A DNA stretch of 40,289 bases. Origin: Saprospiraceae bacterium (lineage in GTDB: Bacteria; Bacteroidota; Bacteroidia; Chitinophagales; Saprospiraceae). Made by a program: the position numbers and the translations under genes. The stretch is taken from assembly GCA_012031785.1 (NCBI GenBank), contig JAAUTG010000007.1:1-40289 (forward strand), written 5' to 3'. Positions 1 through 8,250 of the stretch are shown in pieces. Each line of letters starts with the position of its first letter. Positions within the stretch are counted from its first letter, which is position 1. The notes under the pieces are model-generated. The model saw nothing but the letters and a program-made list of their open reading frames with translations. It made no database searches and was not told the DNA's origin.

Positions 1-551
1 GGATTAAAAGGCAACTGCTCATTATCTAACGCCCAAAAATTCATTACTCCCTTGTATAAATTCTCCCGATGGAATAGTAATAGCATGACCGATCGTTTCT
101 GCAGGATTTCTGGCGGGATTCCTGTAACCTCCTGTCCCATCATATGCAGGATAAAGGTAATAATTTCGCGGTGTTGGCTTTCGTGTTGTAATAAAAATGC
201 TAACAGCTTATTTTCAGTTTGATTCCCTAGAGTGTCTAACACTAACTCCCGTACTTGTTGGCAATACAATAAAATCCGATCGGGGTCTGGCAAATTCACT
301 CGATTAGTTTTAGGTAAATTCTCTACAGCAAAATAGGATTGGGGATTTTTTATCCCTAAGTTCTGCTGATATTCTGGCTTTAGTAACCAGAGAGATTCTG
401 TATAGGCAATGTGTCCCAAATGCCAACCGATCGGGCTAAATTCTGGATGTGCCAGTACAAAATAAAGACTAGCTTCGATTTGACTCAAAAGACCGATCGT
501 TTGTTTGCGGCATTCAGTCATTTCTTTTATTAGTTGTTCAGTTGTAATCAT
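1..551 (-). CDS. EgtB-like DinB/FGE-sulfatase protein, N-terminal part, cyanobacterial type
   Basis: My own translation from ATG at 551 (not in the ORF track). It reads as a DinB-like four-helix domain: EFSPIGWHLGHIAYTESLW near residues 40-60 and LLQHESQHREIITFIL near 125-140. These are the His motifs that bind iron in EgtB and related proteins. The gene runs off the left edge before the FGE-sulfatase domain. The start of that domain (IPSGEFIQGSNEF, then WALDNEQ) is split between two frames, which implies two compensating indels. One is at the A5 run at 35-39 and the other is in the linker near 60-150. CGATCG sites and style are cyanobacterial and unlike the rest of the window. The family is clear; the exact substrate (ergothioneine or another thiol compound) is not. 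Confidence 0.7.
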   Translation of the reverse strand, partial: MITTEQLIKEMTECRKQTIGLLSQIEASLYFVLAHPEFSPIGWHLGHIAYTESLWLLKPEYQQNLGIKNPQSYFAVENLPKTNRVNLPDPDRILLYCQQVRELVLDTLGNQTENKLLAFLLQHESQHREIITFILHMMGQEVTGIPPEILQKRSVMLLLFHRENLYKGVMNFWALDNEQLPFN

Positions 552-817
552 ATTCTTAGATTTAGGTTTTCAACTTTATTTCTAGCAGAATATTTGCCTG
601 GTTGGAAGTTTGCAGACATAATTCTAAAGGCTAGTTAACAAACTTTAAGATTAAGTGAGATTCTAAACTATGGCAATAATCAATAACCCCTTGCTTTTAT
701 CAGAATGCTATAAAACTTATCGAACTTATTGAACTTATTGAACAACTGTGTGATGACGTAAGTATTTAAGAATGAGTTGTGATGGCATAAAATTTAGATA
801 ACCTTCCAGAAATACCA
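552..817. other. Intergenic region of the cyanobacterial-type segment
   Basis: AT-rich spacer between the divergently oriented EgtB-like gene and the ligA fragment. It has a short direct repeat (aacttattgaacttattgaac near 723-742) but no ORF or hairpin that I can support. It probably holds both promoters. Confidence 0.4.
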
Positions 818-922
818 ATGTCTCGCCTTGCAGAGTTGCGCCTACTTCTAAATCAAGCTAGTTATGCTTACTATGTCCTCGATCGTCCTGTTATGTCTGA
901 CGAAGTCTACGATCGGTTTTAA
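818..922 (+). CDS. ligA: NAD-dependent DNA ligase LigA, first 34 codons only
   Basis: ATG at 818 gives [20 protein letters not shown] and then a short stretch ending MSDEVYDRF before a TAA at 920. This matches the start of the adenylation domain of bacterial NAD-dependent DNA ligase (LR.LLN.A..AYYV.D.P.MSD..YD), in its cyanobacterial form. A real LigA is about 670 residues, and YDRL/YDQL would normally be followed by YRELQ. Identity ends within a few bases of 916 and the DNA then becomes Bacteroidota-like. So this is a fragment cut at a sequence junction rather than a functional gene. It is too short for the ORF track. Confidence 0.8.
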   Translation: MSRLAELRLLLNQASYAYYVLDRPVMSDEVYDRF

Positions 923-1002
923 GCTATAATTTTCTTATTGACTAAGAGCATTACCCATAAAAGATATGGAAGATATAGACGTAACATCTAAAAATAATAT
1001 TG

Positions 1003-1763
1003 ATGAAGATAGTTTCTTACAACGTCAACGGCATTAGAGCCGCTCAAAAAAAGGACTTGTACAATGGCTGGAACCTTACCAGTTCGACTTCCTCTGCTTT
1101 CAGGAAACCAAAGCAGCGCGCAGTCAGGTAGAACTTACTGATTTTGAATCACTTGGCTATCAATCTGTTTGGCATAGTGCCGAAAAAAAAGGATATAGTG
1201 GCGTGGCTACCTTTTTTAAAACAGTTCCCGATAAAGTGGTAGTGGGAATGGGTATTCCAAAATACGATAGCGAAGGCAGGGTGCTGAGAACTGATTTTGG
1301 GGATTTGACCCTTATCAATACATACTTCCCGTCTGGCACCACTGGAGATGTTCGGCAAGGTGTGAAAATGAATTTTTTAACTGATTTTTATGACTGGATA
1401 CAGGAACTGCGCAAGGAGCGTCCACACTTAATTGTAGTGGGAGACTATAATATTGCGCATCAAGCCATAGATATTCACGACCCTGTTAATAATAAAAATA
1501 CATCGGGTTTTTTACCAGAAGAACGCACTTGGATGAGCAAGTGGCTAGAAAGCGGCTTTGTAGATGGATTTAGACATTTGAACCCCGAAAAAGTGGGATA
1601 CAGTTGGTGGAGTTTTCGAGCTGGCGCAAGAGAAAGAAATAAAGGTTGGAGAATTGACTATCAGTCTGTTAGTAACACTTTAGCGGATAGACTTCGATTT
1701 GCAGACCATTTACCTGAAGCAGTACACTCTGATCATTGCCCAGTCTATTTGGAAATAGACTGA
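1003..1763 (+). CDS. xth: Exodeoxyribonuclease III / AP endonuclease (one frameshift)
   Basis: Mg-dependent 3'-5' exonuclease and apurinic-site endonuclease of base-excision repair. The ORF track starts at 1203, but the true start is ATG 1003 (MKIVSYNVNGIRAAQKK). The frame then breaks at an A7 run (1046-1052); one more A restores GLVQWLEPYQFDFLCFQETK and a 253-aa protein, the normal family length. Catalytic residues are present: N7, the metal-binding Glu of QETK (E35), GDYNIAH (Asp/Asn pair) and C-terminal SDHCPV (Asp-His). The 3' end overlaps the convergent lysozyme gene by 19 bases. It lies about 80 bases after the foreign segment, so its natural promoter may be missing. Confidence 0.93.
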
Positions 1764-2479
1764 TGAGGCAAAGGTGCTGCTAGAATGGTAAGTGGCGTCG
1801 TTTCTTTGATGCAAAACTGGTTCAAAGCATCCAAAGAACCATGAAATACATTGAAATCTACATCCCCGCGAATACCATGGAGTTTACCTTTGCTCCCGTA
1901 CTGCCAAAAATGCCAAGCGGCATTGTTGGCTAGAACGGGTTTTCGACTGCTATATCTTGCTATCCAAACTGGGTAATCGTCAAAATGTCCAGCCAGATAT
2001 TTATTGTAGAACTTTTGATAAGTGTATATAATAGGCTTTACGTTATAAGCTGCCTCAAAGAGCGCGGCTAATTTAGTAAGCCGATCTACTAATTCTTTAG
2101 GGCTGACTCCATCCACCACTTCCGCATCCAAGACGGGTGGCAGATCGCCTGGCTCCAAATGAACATTTCTTAAATAGTTAGAGGCTTGCAATTCGATGGA
2201 AAGAGATGGTCTAAAAAAGTGATAAGCACCACGTTTCATTCCCGTTTGCTTGATAGATGCCCAATTAGCACAAAAAAGACTATCTGTGTACGTTTCTCCT
2301 TCTGTCGCTTTAACATAGGCGAAATGGATATTTTGATTGGCAATTAATTGCCAATCCACAGCAGATTGATAATGAGATACATCAATACCGTGTACCTCGA
2401 ATTCATTTAGGCGAGTAGTGGTACTGTTGCAAGCAACTACCAGCAGCGCGATGCTTAATAATCCAAAGAGTCCTCGCAT
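1745..2479 (-). CDS. GH25-family lysozyme lipoprotein
   Basis: Predicted peptidoglycan muramidase anchored by a lipid. Residues 1-17 are a signal peptide ending in the lipobox LVVAC (Cys17). The GH25 domain follows at about 28-225. HGIDVSHYQ carries the N-terminal Asp (D33), YVKATEG is the second strand motif, and PPVLDAE carries the DxE pair (D118, E120) used in catalysis. WHFWQYGSKGK and DVDFNVF are the usual C-terminal strands of the barrel. Length 244 aa is normal. It overlaps the 3' end of xth tail to tail. Likely role is cell-wall turnover or lysis of other bacteria; the sequence does not decide between them. Confidence 0.9.
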   Translation of the reverse strand: MRGLFGLLSIALLVVACNSTTTRLNEFEVHGIDVSHYQSAVDWQLIANQNIHFAYVKATEGETYTDSLFCANWASIKQTGMKRGAYHFFRPSLSIELQASNYLRNVHLEPGDLPPVLDAEVVDGVSPKELVDRLTKLAALFEAAYNVKPIIYTYQKFYNKYLAGHFDDYPVWIARYSSRKPVLANNAAWHFWQYGSKGKLHGIRGDVDFNVFHGSLDALNQFCIKETTPLTILAAPLPHQSISK

Positions 2480-2722
2480 AATAATCTTTTTTTCTTACTA
2501 GCGTAGCTAAAAGCCATCGTTTTTTTAGCAATTTTGATAAGTAACTCAAGTTTGTACCAGTATGAACGTAAAAATCGTAAAAAGGGACGAGAAAATAAAA
2601 TTATTTTCTGATTTTAAATTTTTGATAACAATTAACAGGTCAGGAGCATCGCAGCAAATATTTTATTTTTCAATAGAGATAAAAACAATATGATACACTT
2701 TAGCGACTATCAAAATTAGCAA

Positions 2723-3331
2723 CTAAACCCAAAAGCGATTACCATATTCTTGATAATCTTCAGGCGTGTCAATATCTATAAAATAATGCGGATGAATAGT
2801 CATCATTGAAAAACATGTTGCGGATGACCGTTGCATGATTATTTTCCCGTTTTCTGCATCTGTAAGTGCTAAAAAATCAGGGATGAATTGACGATGAAAT
2901 AAGACAGGGTTTCCTGGACGTTTTCCGCTGTTGGGAACAATAATAGGATAAGTTAAGACTGGTAAATTATGGTCAAATACGCGAATTACCTCTTCATAGT
3001 GGTCAGAAGTTAAAAACGGCATATCCGAAAGGCATATCATAAATCCTGTAGCATCATCACTAAGTGACTGAATACCAAACTGAACAGAAGTTATTTGTCC
3101 CCTCTGGTAGTTTGGATTATAAACTACTGTTATTTTTTCAGAAGGCGGAGGAATGGTTACAATTTTTTCGTGCTCAAAACCTGTTACCACAATAATTCTT
3201 TGAATACTTGTGTCAATTAGTTCTTCTAGCACGCAGCGTAACATGGGCTGATCACGAAATGAAAGTAAGAGTTTATTTTGTGCGCCCATACGATGAGAAA
3301 AACCAGCAGCTAATACGATTGCTTCTATCAT
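2723..3331 (-). CDS. MocA-like nucleotidyltransferase (molybdenum cofactor cytidylyltransferase family)
   Basis: NTP-transferase fold of the MobA/MocA type. The nucleotide-binding signature IVLAAGFSHRMGAQNKLLL lies at the N terminus, and CLSDMPFL supplies the metal-binding Asp. The track starts at 3355 (MLKVNQFF), but the family begins with M-I-E-A-I-V-L-A-A-G, so I prefer the ATG at 3331 (202 aa). The usual substrate is CTP plus molybdopterin, giving molybdopterin cytosine dinucleotide for xanthine-dehydrogenase-type enzymes. No molybdoenzyme genes are in the window, so the substrate is inferred from family only. Related enzymes act on other sugars or cofactors. Confidence 0.8.
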   Translation of the reverse strand: MIEAIVLAAGFSHRMGAQNKLLLSFRDQPMLRCVLEELIDTSIQRIIVVTGFEHEKIVTIPPPSEKITVVYNPNYQRGQITSVQFGIQSLSDDATGFMICLSDMPFLTSDHYEEVIRVFDHNLPVLTYPIIVPNSGKRPGNPVLFHRQFIPDFLALTDAENGKIIMQRSSATCFSMMTIHPHYFIDIDTPEDYQEYGNRFWV

Positions 3332-3375
3332 AAAAAATTGATTGACTTTTAACAAGTAGCGGTTAGTAGATGATG

Positions 3376-3506
3376 TTGGTCTTTGGTCTTTGGTTATTTG
3401 GTCTTTGGTCTTTGGTTATTTGGTCTTTGGTTATTTGGGCTTTGGTCTTTGGGCTTTGGTCTTTGGTTATTTGGGGCTTTGGTTATTTGGGGCTTGGGGT
3501 GTTGGT
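3376..3506. repeat. Low-complexity TCTTTGG/TTATTTGG imperfect tandem repeat
   Basis: About 130 bases built from three interleaved units (TCTTTGG, GCTTTGG, TTATTTGG) ending in GGGG-rich copies. It lies between the MocA-like gene and the 3' end of the unknown gene to its right. The track shows a 73-aa plus-strand ORF and a 66-aa minus-strand ORF here; both are products of the repeat and I do not call them genes. Strand asymmetry is extreme (G/T on plus, A/C on minus). Confidence 0.85.
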
Positions 3507-3520
3507 AAAGACGAACTGCT

Positions 3521-5029
3521 CTATAAATTATCCAACGCCATTTCCCATAGGGTCTCGTAAGGAAATACCTCAATTTCAAAAGATTGGGTAGCAAATTCCA
3601 TTTCTCCCGAATTAAGTTTGGTTAGGTATTTTTCTGCTCGACGCTGCACAGCAACTCGATTAAAATTTCCTGCTGGTATTTGCAGCAGCATTTTGATGAA
3701 ACAGTTACTGCGAAAATTATTGCTACGCCTCAAATGTCGAGTGCAATATTGTTCTATGGCATTGATGCGGTCAATTGCTTCATCCTGTTTTTGAAGGATT
3801 TTTTTTGGCAGCGTGCAACAAAAGTAAAATCTGCACAATCAAAATAGGAATATTAGTCACTCGTTTATCTTTTGAAAATTCAGGAACTTCATTGATGAAC
3901 TTAGTGACTCGAAAATTTCTTTGCGTTTGAATTTCTGTTCGGTAAGTTGTATTAAGGTAGTAAAGATAGGCTTCTACAATTTTCCAAGATTCTTTGGCGT
4001 GCTGCGTGGCTAACTCTCCAAATCCTTCTGCCGCACTTACTTCTTCAAAAATACTTTGTGCTTGTTGATAATCTCCCGAATGAAAGCACAGTAGTACGTA
4101 TGCGTGGGTATGCCAAAACCAATTACCAGATTTAACCGTGTACATGTCAATACACCTTACAATATGCTCTTTACCTTCGTCATAACGTTTTAATTGAAGG
4201 CAGGCAAGTGCTTTTTGAAAAAGAAAAATTTGTAAAGAAAAAACATACTTTATTTCTAAGGATTCAAAAAAAGTGATGGCTTTGTCGCAAGCCACTAATA
4301 ATGCCTTAACGTCTCGTTGAAGAGAAATACAAAAAAGTTCTAGTAGCCTTCCCGTCAAATGCAGACGATACGTACTATATTGTTCTAAAAATGGTGCTAT
4401 TTCATCATAGTAGGTTTTGGCAATCTGATAGGTTTTTTGCAGATTAATCCGGTCATTTTTGTAAGCAAGTAATACTCTGGTGTAATATTCTTGAGATAGT
4501 TCTTCTATATCTAGTAATTGTCGGTAATAATTCGCAGTGTTACAATAATTTTCATACTCTTTCGATTAAATTCTATAGTTCCATAGTATTTACCTAATAA
4601 TTTAGCAGCATCATAAGCAAATTCCGTGAACCCGTAAGTGACTGCCTTTTTCAAACATCGTTGTAAAATTTCGACACTTAATTGATGAATACCTCTGGCA
4701 GTAAATATCTTACAGGCGGTAATTTCTCTAAGCAATTGAAAATAGACGCGCTGTTCTACCCTCAATTCATTACTTCTATAGTCAATAAAGAAAACGGTAT
4801 TCAGTAAATTCGCCTCAAATCTTTTTTTTAGAATTTGATAATTCCTACTTTTACCATCAGTGCCAAAGAAATATTGCGCAGCCTCATCATCGTCTTTAAA
4901 CTCGTCTTTAAGGAGTTTATCGTAAAATTCATCAGATTTATTTCTCCTACGATACCGATTACCTACAATTTGTATTTGGTTCACTTTCAGCTTACTAATA
5001 ATGCTAACTAGCTCTTTTAATCTCTTCAT
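3521..5029 (-). CDS. Unknown helical-repeat (TPR-like) protein, about 502 aa, broken by two frameshifts
   Basis: Three track ORFs (4511-5029, 3780-4358, 3521-3838) are pieces of one gene. Adding an A at the AAA run (4560-4562) continues the protein as EYENYCNTANYYRQLLDIEE. Removing an A from the A8 run (3799-3806) joins HAAKK to ILQKQDEAIDR. The merged 502-aa protein is almost all amphipathic helix, with Tyr/Leu/Ala-rich pairs of helices of TPR type, no signal peptide, no membrane segment and no recognisable catalytic motif. The N terminus is basic (NRYRRRNK). I do not recognise a named family. It is probably a cytoplasmic helical scaffold, and function is unknown. Confidence 0.75.
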
Positions 5030-5394
5030 CGCTTAAAATGTAATTCGTTTACTTTTATTCATTAAATCGTTTTTATAACAAATTAGTTTTTAGTATTTTA
5101 TAAATTTTAGATAAAAAATAGAGGCTTAAAACGGTATGCTAATTCGGTGTGCGAGTGAGGAAAAAAAGATTTTTCCCCCACCTATCTTTGTGCTATCAAA
5201 AAGCGATGTGTTGGCGTGTAAAAAAAGGGTATTTTAGCAGCGAATTGTCAATATAATTTCCTAATAATTAAGGAAGTATTTTTTCTTTGAGTGATTTTAC
5301 ACCCAAAAGAGCGTATGTATATTTGTCTATGAAGTGATAAAGACCTCAACTTCAAGTCGTCATAACTTTGTGTCATAATCAAAAACAAAGTATT

Positions 5395-5460
5395 ATGAGC
5401 TTGAATGATTTAATGATGTTGTTGAATGTGATTGGAGATTCTGACATTCTTGGAATCTAA
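5395..5460 (+). CDS. Possible 21-aa small ORF
   Basis: ATG at 5395 encodes MSLNDLMMLLNVIGDSDILG plus Ile, then TAA. A TAACTTTG promoter-like box ends 25 bases upstream, which is why I list it. There is no strong ribosome-binding site (normal for this phylum) and no family match that I know. It may be a chance ORF. Confidence 0.25.
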   Translation: MSLNDLMMLLNVIGDSDILGI

Positions 5461-5583
5461 AGTATTAAGTACCTGCACATTTTTTTTAGCAGATGACCAG
5501 ACATTAGCGCCTAGAACGACGTTCTAGTAAGGATTAAGATTTAAGGCTACTTCAGAGTAGCGAACAAACAAATAACAAAAAGG

Positions 5584-5626
5584 CATGTAACTAAGTTAAG
5601 GTATATTGATGAAACTACGTTACATG
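5584..5626 (-). terminator. Terminator-like hairpin after the enoyl-CoA hydratase gene
   Basis: Perfect arms CATGTAAC (5584-5591) and GTTACATG (5619-5626). Read on the minus strand, the second arm is followed by CCTTTTTG. It starts 18 bases past the stop of the minus-strand gene at 5645. Confidence 0.55.
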
Positions 5627-5644
5627 ATGTTTTAATTTCAGGAA

Positions 5645-6430
5645 CTATGCTCCTTTAAAGTGAGGTTTTCGCTTCTCAATAAAAGCAGCAGCACCTTCCT
5701 GAAAATCTGTAGTGCCAGCAGTAATACCGAACTTTTGAATTTCTGATTCAAATCCATTGGTATCACTTTGGAAGTATGCGTTGACGGATTCAATTACTTT
5801 GGTAATTGCGACAGGTCCTTTCTGTGAAATTTTTTGAATTAGATTTATTGCTTTACTTATTGCTTCGGCTTTGGTAGGTAGCACGTAATTAACTAGACCC
5901 AATTTGAAAGCATCCTCAGCGTCAATCATGTCGCCTGTAAGCATTAGTTCTATAGCTTTTGTTTTACCGATGTACTGAATCAAACGCTGCGTACCGCCGT
6001 ATCCTGGAATGATGCCTAAATTGACTTCAGGTTGTCCAAACTTTGCGTGTTCAGTTGCTATTCTAAGATGGCAAGCCATAGCAAGTTCGCAACCTCCCCC
6101 TAAAGCGAATCCATTTACAACTGCTACTACTGGTTTAGAGAATTGTTCGATGCGGAAAAGGACATCTTGCCCTTTTCTAGAGAGCATTTCACCAGCAGTA
6201 GCATCTAGTCCGACAAATTCTTTAATGTCTGCGCCAGCGACAAAGGCTTTTTCCCCTGCACCTGTCAGGATAATCCCTTTCAGTTTCGGGTAATTAGCAG
6301 CATCTTGACCAAAGAAATAATTAATTTCGTCAAGTGTTTGATGGTTGAGTGCATTTAAGGATTTTTCTCGATTGATGGTGAGCGTTAAAATGTCGTCTTC
6401 TTGTTCAAGTTGTAGGATATTGTATGTCAT
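5645..6430 (-). CDS. Enoyl-CoA hydratase/isomerase (crotonase) family protein
   Basis: Adds water across 2-enoyl-CoA in fatty-acid or butanoyl-CoA metabolism. The 261-aa length is typical. The oxyanion-hole region AFVAGADIKEF (about 62-72), GGGCELAM with Glu115 and PEVNLGIIPGYGG with Glu135 reproduce the two catalytic glutamates with the usual 20-residue spacing, so a true hydratase is likely. C-terminal PHFKG is standard. It is the last gene of a minus-strand run after mqnA (257-base gap) and may have its own promoter. Exact chain-length preference cannot be read from sequence. Confidence 0.9.
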   Translation of the reverse strand: MTYNILQLEQEDDILTLTINREKSLNALNHQTLDEINYFFGQDAANYPKLKGIILTGAGEKAFVAGADIKEFVGLDATAGEMLSRKGQDVLFRIEQFSKPVVAVVNGFALGGGCELAMACHLRIATEHAKFGQPEVNLGIIPGYGGTQRLIQYIGKTKAIELMLTGDMIDAEDAFKLGLVNYVLPTKAEAISKAINLIQKISQKGPVAITKVIESVNAYFQSDTNGFESEIQKFGITAGTTDFQEGAAAFIEKRKPHFKGA

Positions 6431-6687
6431 TTTAATTTTAGTTTAGTTGCTATCACAGAAAGGTAGTTCCATACCCCATGCCTCATATACCAAAACATGA
6501 GGTTTGCTCTCGTATTAATACAATTAACAATATAACCCTATCTTTTAAGAAATAGTTTTATTGCTCTCTACTTTTTTTAGGCAGTTTGAATATTGTGAAG
6601 CTAGATTAGCATGCTCCATTTACAATAATATTTGAATAGAAAACAGCAACCTAGCCTCTACCCAAATATTATTTTGCAATTTTCTTA

Positions 6688-7470
6688 TCAAACCATCATT
6701 TTCGATGTAGGCTTGGTCAGTGCGTTCACTGCTATTTTTGATAAGAATAATTGAAGTGCTTCCCGCTTTTTTTCATTAAAAGTATAGCTGATATATTGAT
6801 TGAAGTAGCGGTCTAAACTAAAGTTTGGATCGGGAGACTGAAGTAGATAGAGTAGCTGTGGAATAGAGTCTAAACCCAGTTGAAGTGCTTGATTAAATTG
6901 CTGAATAAAGGTATCTGATAGCGGTACTGTACTCACCCAAGCTGCGAATACAAATGGCAAACCTGTCAAATCGTGCCATGCAGCACCAAGGTCATAAACG
7001 AAGGGATACTTGTCCTCCAAACCAATTGTTCTATCGCCAATAATTAGCCCACCTACACTGCCTCCAATTTTCTGGATGTAGTCCGAGCCAGCAGGCAACA
7101 ACTTTGGTGTCACTCCCCAATATTCACGCAACAAAATTTTTGTTAACTCTACAGAAGTCCGAGAGTGAAAATCCAAATATAAGTGGGTCAACGCTTCAAT
7201 TGGATAATCACTGTAAAGGCATACGGTTTTTACTTCGTTCAAAGTACCAATACAATAATCAGAGATAATTTGGGCATTGTTTAGTTCTGGAATAGCTGCC
7301 ACAGGAATTAGTCCAATTTGAGCGGCTCCAGAAGCTAGTTTTTTGGCACATTGAGAAGGAATATCCAGTTCAAGCTGAATTTGTGCATCAAAACCTGACT
7401 TAACAATTCCATATAAAAATGGCTTTGTGTTCAAATAAGTGACCGCTGTGACGGTTAGTTTATGATTCAT
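6688..7470 (-). CDS. mqnA: Chorismate dehydratase MqnA (futalosine menaquinone pathway)
   Basis: Converts chorismate to 3-enolpyruvyl-benzoate, the first step of menaquinone synthesis by the futalosine route. It has the periplasmic-binding-protein-like fold of this family: N-terminal VTAVTYLNTKPF, then CAKKLASGAAQIGLIPVAA and a second lobe with HSRTSVELTKILL. At 260 aa it is normal length, with no signal peptide. The neighbour 0.8 kb upstream on the same strand is mqnE, the enzyme that uses its product. The pair, with the phosphatase between them, forms a probable operon. Confidence 0.9.
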   Translation of the reverse strand: MNHKLTVTAVTYLNTKPFLYGIVKSGFDAQIQLELDIPSQCAKKLASGAAQIGLIPVAAIPELNNAQIISDYCIGTLNEVKTVCLYSDYPIEALTHLYLDFHSRTSVELTKILLREYWGVTPKLLPAGSDYIQKIGGSVGGLIIGDRTIGLEDKYPFVYDLGAAWHDLTGLPFVFAAWVSTVPLSDTFIQQFNQALQLGLDSIPQLLYLLQSPDPNFSLDRYFNQYISYTFNEKKREALQLFLSKIAVNALTKPTSKMMV

Positions 7471-7523
7471 GATGATTTTTGTTTGTAATTTTTGATTCTT
7501 TGGTAATTTTTGTAAATGCTCAT

Positions 7524-8143
7524 CTATACTAACAATTTCTCTAAATGGCGAACATCGTTTTCTAAATAAAGTCGAAAAACATCACCCTCAAGCGTTAAAT
7601 GGTATAATCCAGTATTATCCTGTGAATATTTTTCCATTGCAGTCAAAGGTTCATTAAGTAGTACACAAACTAGGCAACGCATCAAACGTCCATGCGAACA
7701 AACCAAAATTGTCTTTTCGGCTCTTTGCTTCAGATGAGCTACGAACACCGCACAACGATCAGCTACATCTTGTGCGCTTTCTCCACCTTCTAGTTTAGCT
7801 TGAAAATCACCTATATTCCAAGCATCCATAACCAACTGATACTCGTCTTTCATGGCTTGTGTTCGCTCAATACCTTCATGCCAGCCCCACGACATCTCGT
7901 TGATTTCTGCAAACTGATACCAAGGCAACCCATTTCTACGAAAGGCGCTATTGTTTCGTGGGTGCGTTTCAGCTTAGAAGTTAGTACCACTTCAAAAGGC
8001 AGGTGGCGATAGGTTTCAAAGAACGCACCTGACTGTGCCAAACCTGTCTCGTTCAAGCTGGTATCTACGCTACTTCCTTGTACTTTACCCAAACGATTAT
8101 AGTCTGTTTCGCCATGCCGGATAAGATAAATTTGTTTGTCCAT
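7524..8143 (-). CDS. Histidine phosphatase (phosphoglycerate-mutase-like), one frameshift
   Basis: Two track ORFs (7850-8143 and 7524-7928) are one 206-aa protein. One more T in the coding strand at about 7927 turns VEMG-CLGIS into VEMG-LPWYQFAEINEMSWG. Motifs of the histidine phosphatase superfamily are intact: YLIRHGETDYN (phospho-acceptor His), the TSKLKRTHET strand, the MSWGWHEG proton-donor region and VCSHGRLMRCL (second His). The gene sits between mqnE and mqnA with gaps of 107 and 53 bases, so it is probably co-transcribed with them. Substrate unknown; related proteins act on alpha-ribazole phosphate, sugar phosphates or phosphoglycerate. Confidence 0.85.
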
Positions 8144-8250
8144 TGAACAGTCGGTATTAAAAATAAGTGATTGATGTTAAGCTATTTATCTTTGAACTTA
8201 AGGGTTGAAGTCAAAAATCGTCTTTCAACCTTCTAGGTATTCCATTTGAC

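Larger units (their letters stand above)
5030..5644. other. 615-base intergenic region with a promoter-like site, a tiny ORF and a palindrome
   Basis: No gene over 60 codons. It holds a TAACTTTG match to the Bacteroidota -7 element at 5363-5370, a 21-codon ORF at 5395-5460, a T8 run near 5480, the inverted repeat CTAGAAC-GAC-GTTCTAG at about 5511-5527, and the terminator hairpin of the enoyl-CoA hydratase gene at its right end. Confidence 0.6.

Noticed and set aside
3370-3591. 73-aa plus-strand ORF rich in Leu/Trp/Val, which looks like a membrane peptide
   Set aside because: It is only the translation of the TTTGG repeat; the composition follows the repeat and no promoter or family supports it.
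5511-5527. Inverted repeat as an insertion-sequence end
   Set aside because: Only seven pairs, no transposase and no matching partner nearby.
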